A DNA stretch of 39,361 bases from a virus. Both the position numbers and the translations under genes were made by a program. Position 1 is the first letter of the stretch, and every line of letters begins with the position of its first letter. The DNA lies in IMG/VR virus record IMGVR_UViG_3300024348_000111, positions 1 through 39,361 of that record; one strand, 5' to 3'. Below the pieces are notes generated by a model that saw only the letters and a program-made list of their open reading frames with translations, did no database searches and was not told the origin of the DNA. Shown here piece by piece: positions 15,901-23,152 of the stretch.

Positions 15901-17928
15901 TGTCATTACGGAGCTATTAAAATACCATTAGCATCACAATATGGACAACTAGAGTCTATTAAACAAATACCAATCTCTACATGTATTGGTAAAACTAATG
16001 GAGCATCTGGAGTTAAGTTTACATCAGATGTTATATTTGGTGGTGATGTTTATATTAATAAGTTTACTGAAAAGAACAGCATGCCTTTCTTTAATGATTG
16101 GATGATAGACTTTCCAGATGAAACTGCTTATGACTATAGAAACTATATTAACGTTCCTTATCCAAGATATTGGATGAATACAACAGAGGTTGAGTATAAA
16201 CTACTACAATCATCTGCTAAAGAACATCATCACTTAGATAAGTCTGTTAATAGATTTTTCTATATCCATAAAGGATATATGTACTTATTTAACTCTGGCG
16301 TAAGAGAGTTCTTTGTAGAGTCTGAAGTTAACCTAGCTTACCGTGATTGGGAGGATGAAACATCTAAGCGTCACTATGATGCTAATAGTTTTTCAGATCT
16401 AGGTTTAATGTTTAGAAGTGATATCATTAGAAGTGGTAACTACTATAAGTATGATTACTCTCTAAGTATATCTAAACTATATAGTAATTTTATATCTTTT
16501 GGTAATCTTTTACCAAGAACATATGATCCTGAAACTTATTCTACTTGCTATACATATAGACCAAATAGAGTGATCTATTCTTTACCACAGCAAGATGAAA
16601 TAAGTAAAGATAACTGGAGATTGTTTTTAACTAATAACTACTCAGACTTCGGCTCAAAAATATCTAGCATTAAATCTATTAATAAGAATGGTGCTTTGTT
16701 TATGTTGGCTAACCAAAGTCCTGTTCAGTTCTTAGGTGTAGACCAGCTTCAAACAGATGCTGGTACTAAAGTGACAATTGGTGACGGAGGTTTGTTTAGC
16801 CAGCCTTTACAAAACTTAGTAAACTCTGATGGTTCATACGAGTATGGATCAAACCAAGGTAGATTCTGTGCTGTAGGTACAACTCATGGTGTATTCTGGG
16901 TAAGTCAGAACCAAGGGAAGGTATTTCAGTTTGGTGGTCAACTAGATGAGATATCTCGTAATGGTATGAAGTGGTGGTTTGCTAACTATCTACCTAGCCA
17001 ATTACTTAAAGCATTTCCAGAGTATCCATTATATGATAATCAGGTTATGGGTGTTGGTGTACAAATGATTTATGATAACACCCATGAGATATTATATATT
17101 ACTAAGAAAGACTATAAACCTAAATTTAGTGACTTAGTGTATGATAGTAAAGGGTTCTATAGATTGATTAATGGTGAGAAGAAGTATTATACGTTTAAGA
17201 GTGAGGCGTTTGAAGAATCTTCTTGGACTGTAAGTTATGATCCTAAGAGTAAGATGTGGTTGTCATTCCATGATTGGATTCCTACATTCTTGATTCCTGG
17301 TAGATCACACTTTATGTCTGTTAACTCTAACACTGTATGGAAGCATAATCAACGTTGTGATAAGTTTGCTAACTTCTACAATAAAGATTATCCTTTTGAA
17401 GTGGAGTATGTATCATCTACAGGACAGACTGTAGCTACAGCTAGAAACATAGAATACTTATTAGAAACATATAAGTATCACAATAACTGTGCTGATAAGT
17501 TCCATGTGTTAGATCAGAACTTTGATCAAGCTATTATATATAACTCAGAACAGATTTCTGGTTTGCTAGAACTTAGACTAAAAAGTAAAACTAATCCTGT
17601 AGATATGTTATCATATCCACAGATAGGATCTTCTTCCATAAGAATTAACTTTTCTAAAGAAGAAAACAAATATAGATTTAATCAATTTTGGGATGTAACT
17701 AAAGATCGTGGAGAGTTTAATAGTGTAAACTTACCTATGTTTAATACTAAAGCTAACGGTTACCAGTTTGAAATTAACCCTCAGTATGTTAACTATCAGA
17801 AAGCACCACTAGAACGTAAGAAGTTTAGACACAATGTAAATAGAGTGCTTCTTAGAAAACTTACTAGCAATGATCTAAAAATGATCTTTAAGATATCTAA
17901 TCAGAAAATACAACAATCTTTGAGGTAA
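12895..17928 (+). CDS. Tail muzzle / stabilisation-like protein (P22 gp10-related)
   Basis: A 1677-residue protein. The N-terminus (NPGAVTNTFNKGMVKDYNET ... ARNAVNNSHDGQVGVIGNEP) and the following beta-rich blocks resemble the P22 gp10 / crAss stabilisation family, which forms the distal tail hub or muzzle. Repeated beta-propeller-like elements are seen at both ends. Around residues 841-885 lies a hydrophobic Gly/Ala-rich stretch (VVGGLLGGLANIIV, AVAGVVNSVAYGLEL) that could cross a membrane or plug the tail channel during ejection. A long aromatic-rich C-terminal half (YMYLFNSGVREFFVESEV) ends with a basic tail (ERKKFRHNVNRVLLRKL). It follows the ring genes directly and precedes the cargo cluster by 3 bases, as expected for a muzzle gene. 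Length compares with the largest crAss-like examples as I recall them. Confidence 0.8.
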   Translation: MAEQESQNPGAVTNTFNKGMVKDYNETFVGEGLWTHARNAVNNSHDGQVGVIGNEPANLFCVTLPYTLIGTVHYGGDEWIVFTTDDLNSEIGIFDESACSYTKIINDPCLNFKRTNLITGVSRERFDCETLLYWDDGLNPTRVLNINDIPYVCTTGTGTNQPFKYKLIGATCPAKTATTTITYKDINFTAQTKHLVDGEVFEFLSYEKPEDMQITSRSCTDQPCFTHTINISIPTGDRTVYELCLTDQQAYEQQFPNGILNTLTVVSKNLDNNGNAVPCGCVSQSTTTSPYVLNDITDYTVSKLNCKTETCSDRLDCEKIRLASLITQPCVSLQKGKGAGTLANGSYQVALAYTVDGVRVTDYFGLSEVQALFTHQNLSGSLEVTITQIDKSFDEFELVVISNINQQTVVKSLGYYSTSQGVIYISTIGPELITVPLSLIVQRTEPIEKSDAMYSVNNYLLRVGTYSKFRFNYQKQANAIKSKWVAVQYPATYYVKGGNNPSFMRDEQYAFFIRWVYNTGERSDSYHIPGRQALASDRATIGGEDAFEIADGLTVQRWQVENTGIVDSLTTSTLSDGGKIIASGQMGYWESTEFYPDNNSEVWGSFCGQRIRHHKFPDATVDPIINHYNTDGQNIVVLGVQFENITHPLGLDGLPISSIVGYEILRATREGHKTIVATGIFNNMREYTIQEGTVGIQGLYQNYPYNDLSPDYYLTSDENIINEGSFDNRKRDPLRNYRKDVFSFHSPDTTFTQPFLSVQEVKLYGEVYGKSQGSFEIPWRHPKNKFIGREVEIVNKALQIIRLINTIGNNNFPPGSVEFVGTGTVPVKINLAPAPPEKKETVVGGLLGGLANIIVPGSGSAVAGVVNSVAYGLELVAYNAQMLLVKYITTETTHAQMQALIYGLIPKRQYALQYNSHGFFNKFTPSNSGNRRRKIDDSLYVKSNVQGFNNGFRINNLYRSNFVIVKLPNGKSFDNPRNSDNSRVLISDAGVEPQKGFQRDISCHYGAIKIPLASQYGQLESIKQIPISTCIGKTNGASGVKFTSDVIFGGDVYINKFTEKNSMPFFNDWMIDFPDETAYDYRNYINVPYPRYWMNTTEVEYKLLQSSAKEHHHLDKSVNRFFYIHKGYMYLFNSGVREFFVESEVNLAYRDWEDETSKRHYDANSFSDLGLMFRSDIIRSGNYYKYDYSLSISKLYSNFISFGNLLPRTYDPETYSTCYTYRPNRVIYSLPQQDEISKDNWRLFLTNNYSDFGSKISSIKSINKNGALFMLANQSPVQFLGVDQLQTDAGTKVTIGDGGLFSQPLQNLVNSDGSYEYGSNQGRFCAVGTTHGVFWVSQNQGKVFQFGGQLDEISRNGMKWWFANYLPSQLLKAFPEYPLYDNQVMGVGVQMIYDNTHEILYITKKDYKPKFSDLVYDSKGFYRLINGEKKYYTFKSEAFEESSWTVSYDPKSKMWLSFHDWIPTFLIPGRSHFMSVNSNTVWKHNQRCDKFANFYNKDYPFEVEYVSSTGQTVATARNIEYLLETYKYHNNCADKFHVLDQNFDQAIIYNSEQISGLLELRLKSKTNPVDMLSYPQIGSSSIRINFSKEENKYRFNQFWDVTKDRGEFNSVNLPMFNTKANGYQFEINPQYVNYQKAPLERKKFRHNVNRVLLRKLTSNDLKMIFKISNQKIQQSLR

Positions 17929-17931
17929 GAC

Positions 17932-20900
17932 ATGAATAAGTTATTACAACATATTATAGATGCTGGTGATGTAGATCACAAAGTTCTTCCTGGATTACAG
18001 AAAATGCAAAAGGGTGGTTATAAAGAAGAACTTCCTAAAGCTCAATGGGGACAGTTTATAAATCCTATTACTATAGCTGGTGCTGCAACTCTTGCTGCAA
18101 AAGCTAAAGAATTTTTTGGTTTTAATGAACCTAAGATTGTTAGAACACCAGCATCAGCTCCTAAAAGATTAAGCATACGTGATCCTAGAAAAATCATGAT
18201 GACTACTGGTAAACCACTTAGACCTAATTCAGATTTGGTTAGTGGTCAGTATGATTCTGAACATTTAGGTAACTTACTAACAGAGGCTAAGAGACGTAAC
18301 ATGTCTTATAATGATATGATGAATCTTGCCGCTATGGGTTTTCAAGAAACTAAGTGGGGAAGATCAGATGATAATATAGGACATACAAAAGGTGATTTTG
18401 GTGATGAACCAATGCAAGATACTTATTCAAACTTTATCAATGCTTATAATGCTAAGATGAAGGATGCTGATAGGTTAAAGATTAAAGATGAAGCTACACG
18501 TTTACAGGTATATAATGGTTTAGGTAAGATTTTTCCTTCTACAGAAGCAGATTATCATGGCTTCAAAATGAAAAAGATATACGGAGTAGAAGTTCCAAAA
18601 GGAGGGATAGATTTAAGAAAGAATCCTCTTTACGGTAAACAGGTTATGGATATAAGAGATAATGTGCTTAAACGTAATCCTGAGTTTATGAGATATATGG
18701 ATAGTACATATAGAGCTCCTAAGCCTAAAGAAGAGTTTAATAATGGTGGCTTAGTTAAGATGCAAAGAGTTAAACCTCTTGTAAAAGCTCAAGCTGGTGT
18801 TGAATACGTAACGGTGGATGGTAAACGTATGAAAACAGATTCTCCTGAATATAAGGACGTTTATCAAAAAGGTATTGGAAGATGGGTTGGTGATGAATTT
18901 GTTAGCAGTACTAAGACATTACCTGAAGTAGTAGTTACAAGTAATATAAAAAAGAATAGTTTAGGGGACTACTCTAACACTTTTAATAAACAGAATCCTT
19001 TTGAGACTTTTTATAACAAAAGGTATGATGAGATAAAACGTGATTTTACTAGTGAACCAAGGTGGGCACAAATTTCAGTAGGTGGATGGGATAAAGAAAG
19101 TAGACAAGAAAAAGTTCGTCAACAGATTAAAGATGAGTATCAGAATAAATATAATGAGTATGTAAGTCAAAGACTTTTAAGTAGATCTCCTCAAAACAAT
19201 CAGTCTAGAAATCAGTGGTTATCAAATAAAAACTTTACTAACAGAGAACTTGATATTCTTAATAGTGGTAGCGGAAGTAAACTTCCTCAACCTAATCTAT
19301 ATGCCCAAGGAGCTCAAGGTTTATATAATACTGCAGATATGTTAACTTTTGGAAAACTTCCTGAGTTAGCAGTTCCTGGTATAGCAGATTCTGAGGTGGC
19401 TAACTACAATAATCCTTTATTAACATTGGCTCCTCTTAGTATACCTGCTAAGATTATTCAATCTGCTTATAAAAAGAATTATAGTTATGTTGATGCAGTA
19501 GAAGGTAAGCCTAATGATGCAAGTATAGAAGAAGATATTTTAACTGATCCTTTTACATGGGCTACACTTGGAGGAAAATCTGCATTAACAGCTGCAGGTA
19601 GAATTAATAGATTAGCAAATAAATATATCCCAACAGCAAGAAGTTTTTTTAAAGCTGCTAATCCTGTTTTAAATGAGTCTGCTACTCTAGCTCAGAGAGC
19701 AACTGCAGCAGCTGAAACAATTAACTCTGAGGGAAGTAAGATTATAAACAGGCTTAGAAGTCCTGAAGGTATGCAGAGAATGAGAGAGATGTTTAAAAAA
19801 GCAGATCCTAATCTTACAGATAAACAGCTTGAGTATGTTATAGAAAATAGATTACAAGAAATGGAAACGGCTAGGGATTTTAACTGGCCAAAAACGTATT
19901 TAGACTTTGGGGACAAACCTGCATTTAGTAAATATTTAGGTAATATAGAAGAAAAAATATTTCCTAAAGGTAACGCTCATTTTAGTCCTGAAAATATTAA
20001 TCCTCTAGCTCCACAGCCAAAGCTTGCTCCAAAAAGTATGGTTTCTGGAACATTTGATCAGCCTCCAACTAATATAGTTATTAATCCTAAGACAGGTGAA
20101 ATAGATTGGAATAAATCAGTTATGAATGTTCAAAAGCCCCATGCGTATGAAGATTTTGTGAACCCTCATTTTGATCCTGGACAAATAACTTTAGGTACAG
20201 GGTTAGAGTTAAATAAAAACGTTGCTGCTCATGAATTTATGCATGCTTTACAAGGAAGTGGTGTTACTCCAGTTGATCAAGAGTTAAGATCTTTAATTAA
20301 AGTAGACAATCCATTTGATAAGATTTGGAATGTTGCAGCAAGATTAGATCCAGAATTAAAAAGAGATTTTAGGTATTTTCAAAAAGGATCCGGTAGAAAA
20401 GAACCTTATCCATTTATGGAAGAGCTTAGAAATAGAATGTTAAACAGAGGTATTATTTCTAATCCATATGAAAACATAACAGCTGGTAAACTTTTTAGAA
20501 CACGTTTAGATGCTTTAAAACAAGGTGATGCAAACTTTAAAGAAGGTACTCGTTTAATTAAGTTTGTAGCTCCATGGAAGTATAAAAAGCTAGCGGGTAT
20601 TATGAATACCGCTCCTGCAATAATTCCAGGAATAGGAGCAGCAGCACTTGCTGGTAGTTCAGATACTGAAAACAACCAACAGTTTAAAAAAGGAGGTGTT
20701 ATTATAGATCCTCGTGGTCAATGGGCTCACCCCGGTAAAGTTACTCGTATACCTGGATCAGATATTACTATGCAAGGTGTATCATATCCTGTATATGGTG
20801 TAGGATCTAATGGTCAAGAGCAGATGATGTATCCAGGACAAGAGTACAACTTTGATGGTGCATCTTATGTAGATGAATATCCTATAATGGGTAATGGTGG

Positions 20901-21537
20901 TTATACTGTAACTAGAAGTAATGATCGTAAAGGTAAGACACATAAAGTTACCGGTCCTGACGGAACTGTTAAATACTTTGGTGATTCTAAACTAGGTCAG
21001 CATCCTAAAGACCCAGAACGTAAAGCAGCCTTCTATGCTCGTCATAAAAAGAACTTAGCTGGTAATCCTTTCTTTAGAGCATTTGCTAGAAAGACTTGGG
21101 AAGATGGGGGTCAAACAGATTATATGCAAGGTGGCGGTCTATGGGATACAGATAAAGTTGGTTACTTAGATAGTACAATTAATGCTAATAAAAACTTAGA
21201 GTTTATTAGACGTGCTGTAGAAAATGATGGGTTAAGTATTCCCACACCTAAAGGGGCTCCAGGATATGGCAAAGGTATGACTAGTTCACACCTTATGACA
21301 TATGATCCAAAGAGTAGAAGGTCTTATCCTGAACTTGTAAATATAAATGGTACTCTAAAATACTTAACTGGAGATGACGCATATAATTATGCAGAAGATA
21401 CTGGAGAGTATATACAATTTCCTACAGCTGAACAAGCTAATTACTTTAGCCAAAATTATAAGAAAAGTAATTATGTTAAAGTAGGTAAACAACCATTAGA
21501 AAAGAAACACGGTATTAAAGTAACTTATAAAAAATAA
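17932..21537 (+). CDS. Large cargo-like virion protein with lysozyme-like and zincin modules
   Basis: A 1201-residue multidomain protein. Residues 20-40 carry KMQKGGYKEELPKAQWG, a short leader related to other cargo proteins here. Residues 95-220 resemble a lytic transglycosylase/lysozyme-like fold, with a candidate catalytic Glu139 in GFQETKWG followed by DNIGH. A GG linker at 272-273 and KAQAG (285-289) follow. Residues 560-740 are helical. A zincin motif HEFMH (767-771) is accompanied by Glu830/831 in FMEELRNRML as likely third ligand. Near residue 925 come KKGGVIIDPRGQWAHPGK and TMQGVSYPVYG, a motif often repeated in Bacteroidota phage proteins, then a basic module near 1000-1050 (GQHPKDPERKAAFYARHKKN). 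It probably travels in the virion and helps breach the wall. Only 3 bases separate it from the muzzle gene. Confidence 0.75.
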   Translation: MNKLLQHIIDAGDVDHKVLPGLQKMQKGGYKEELPKAQWGQFINPITIAGAATLAAKAKEFFGFNEPKIVRTPASAPKRLSIRDPRKIMMTTGKPLRPNSDLVSGQYDSEHLGNLLTEAKRRNMSYNDMMNLAAMGFQETKWGRSDDNIGHTKGDFGDEPMQDTYSNFINAYNAKMKDADRLKIKDEATRLQVYNGLGKIFPSTEADYHGFKMKKIYGVEVPKGGIDLRKNPLYGKQVMDIRDNVLKRNPEFMRYMDSTYRAPKPKEEFNNGGLVKMQRVKPLVKAQAGVEYVTVDGKRMKTDSPEYKDVYQKGIGRWVGDEFVSSTKTLPEVVVTSNIKKNSLGDYSNTFNKQNPFETFYNKRYDEIKRDFTSEPRWAQISVGGWDKESRQEKVRQQIKDEYQNKYNEYVSQRLLSRSPQNNQSRNQWLSNKNFTNRELDILNSGSGSKLPQPNLYAQGAQGLYNTADMLTFGKLPELAVPGIADSEVANYNNPLLTLAPLSIPAKIIQSAYKKNYSYVDAVEGKPNDASIEEDILTDPFTWATLGGKSALTAAGRINRLANKYIPTARSFFKAANPVLNESATLAQRATAAAETINSEGSKIINRLRSPEGMQRMREMFKKADPNLTDKQLEYVIENRLQEMETARDFNWPKTYLDFGDKPAFSKYLGNIEEKIFPKGNAHFSPENINPLAPQPKLAPKSMVSGTFDQPPTNIVINPKTGEIDWNKSVMNVQKPHAYEDFVNPHFDPGQITLGTGLELNKNVAAHEFMHALQGSGVTPVDQELRSLIKVDNPFDKIWNVAARLDPELKRDFRYFQKGSGRKEPYPFMEELRNRMLNRGIISNPYENITAGKLFRTRLDALKQGDANFKEGTRLIKFVAPWKYKKLAGIMNTAPAIIPGIGAAALAGSSDTENNQQFKKGGVIIDPRGQWAHPGKVTRIPGSDITMQGVSYPVYGVGSNGQEQMMYPGQEYNFDGASYVDEYPIMGNGGYTVTRSNDRKGKTHKVTGPDGTVKYFGDSKLGQHPKDPERKAAFYARHKKNLAGNPFFRAFARKTWEDGGQTDYMQGGGLWDTDKVGYLDSTINANKNLEFIRRAVENDGLSIPTPKGAPGYGKGMTSSHLMTYDPKSRRSYPELVNINGTLKYLTGDDAYNYAEDTGEYIQFPTAEQANYFSQNYKKSNYVKVGKQPLEKKHGIKVTYKK

Positions 21538-21541
21538 AGAT

Positions 21542-23152
21542 ATGTATTATCAACAAGGTGGTCAACAGGATCAAATTATGCAGATCATCCAAGCTTATGC
21601 TCAAATGAATCAGATGGATCCTAAGCAATTATTAGAGCAGTTTACTAAGATGGCTCCTGAACAACAGAAGCAAGCTATTATGCAGATGGCTCAAACTATT
21701 CAACAAGGTGCTTCTCAGCAACAACCTGATATGGCTCAAGCTGCTATGGCTTACGGTGGATATACAACAGGTATCTTTGCAGGTGGTGGAGAAATGATCC
21801 GTAGAGCTGATGGTTCTTATTCTAAAAGAGGATTATGGGATAACATTCGTGCTAACAAAGGATCCGGTAAGAAACCTACTAAGCAAATGTTAGAACAAGA
21901 AAAGAAAATTCGTAATGAAGAAGCAGCTTATGGCGGTGTGTTTGGAAACGGTGGTACTAACAATGCTGGGTTTAACGCATTACCTGACTATGTACAAGCT
22001 AAGATTTTAAGAAACATGGGTTATGGTGGTTACTATGATCCAATGGAATTAATGGGAGATGGTGGTGAACCTAATGGTGAAATGGCATTAGGACAAATGT
22101 CTGCTGTTGCTGATAAGATGAATAAGCTACGTGAGTTTATTTCTCCAGAACAAAATTTAGATCCATGGATTGCTTCTAAGTTAGCTGTTATGGATCATTC
22201 AGCTGATGCTATTTCTGACTATATGATGTATAATCCTGAAGCTCAGGATGAAGAGATGGAAATGGAAGAACAAGAAATGAAAAAAGGTGGTTCTACTTTT
22301 AGTGGTAATGCATGGTATAAAATGGGTGGAATGCCTTGCTATGAGTGTGGCGGTATGTATGCTGAAGGCGGATACTACGATTGTCCAGATCAGGAGAAAG
22401 ATCCTGTAACAGGTAAATGTAGTGCAGAAGTTGCTAGAGGTAAAGAAGCAGCAGCTGCTAACAAAGCAGCTAATGCAGATATGAATGCATGGGCTAAGCA
22501 AGTAGCTGTTATGGATAAAGAAGTTGCTAAACAGAATGCTGCACAATATGCTGGACAATTAGGATTTGATTATGATTGGATGGGGTCTCCTGTAGAGAAA
22601 GCAGAGAAAAAAGCTGCTATGGCTCAGTATAAGCAGTTCCTTCAACAGAACCCTAATGTTTTTGCAGCAGATGATAGTTCTGGATATAGCCCAGAGCAGA
22701 AGTACATTATTGCTTCTAAGTTGAAACAAAAAGCTTCAACACCTATGGGATCTAAAGTATTTCAACAAAAGTTTAATCAAGATGCTAACTTTTTTGACCT
22801 AAAGCGTTTGCAGTCTGATATTGTACCTTTACTTGGAGGTTGGGATGCAACTAGGAATTATTTGTTTAATAATAAAAAATATGGTGGTATCCATATTAAC
22901 CCAGCTAATAAAGGTAAGTTTACTGCGTCAGCTCAGAGAGCAGGTATGGGTGTACAAGAATTTGCATCTCATGTATTAGCTAATAAAGAAGACTATAATT
23001 CTACTCAAGTAAAAAGAGCTAACTTTGCACGTAATGCTGCAAGCTGGAATAAGCAAATGGGTGGTTTAGTAGAAGGTGATATATTAGATGTTACACCAGA
23101 GCAGTTACAGATGTTAAAACAAGGTGGTTATAATTTTGAAATTATTGACTAA
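21542..23152 (+). CDS. Gly-Gly-repeat cargo-like protein with basic linear modules
   Basis: A 536-residue protein. It starts MYYQQGGQQDQIMQIIQAYA, a Gln/Met-rich helix, then has many GG elements (MAYGGYTTG, AYGGVFGNGG, MGYGGYYDP, MKKGGSTFS, CYECGGMYAEGGYYDC). Between them sit conserved-looking basic pieces: KRGLWDNIRANKGSGKKPTK (about 98-117) and, near 440-490, YGGIHINPANKGKFTASAQ with VQEFASHVLANKEDY and ANFARNAASWNK, a motif I know from many phage proteins without function. The C-terminus (residues 507-536: GGLVEGDILDVTPEQLQMLK, GGYNFEIID) is homologous to that of the next protein. It overlaps the next gene by one base (TAATG). No catalytic residues are evident. The basic pieces could bind DNA within the capsid. 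Confidence 0.75.
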   Translation: MYYQQGGQQDQIMQIIQAYAQMNQMDPKQLLEQFTKMAPEQQKQAIMQMAQTIQQGASQQQPDMAQAAMAYGGYTTGIFAGGGEMIRRADGSYSKRGLWDNIRANKGSGKKPTKQMLEQEKKIRNEEAAYGGVFGNGGTNNAGFNALPDYVQAKILRNMGYGGYYDPMELMGDGGEPNGEMALGQMSAVADKMNKLREFISPEQNLDPWIASKLAVMDHSADAISDYMMYNPEAQDEEMEMEEQEMKKGGSTFSGNAWYKMGGMPCYECGGMYAEGGYYDCPDQEKDPVTGKCSAEVARGKEAAAANKAANADMNAWAKQVAVMDKEVAKQNAAQYAGQLGFDYDWMGSPVEKAEKKAAMAQYKQFLQQNPNVFAADDSSGYSPEQKYIIASKLKQKASTPMGSKVFQQKFNQDANFFDLKRLQSDIVPLLGGWDATRNYLFNNKKYGGIHINPANKGKFTASAQRAGMGVQEFASHVLANKEDYNSTQVKRANFARNAASWNKQMGGLVEGDILDVTPEQLQMLKQGGYNFEIID

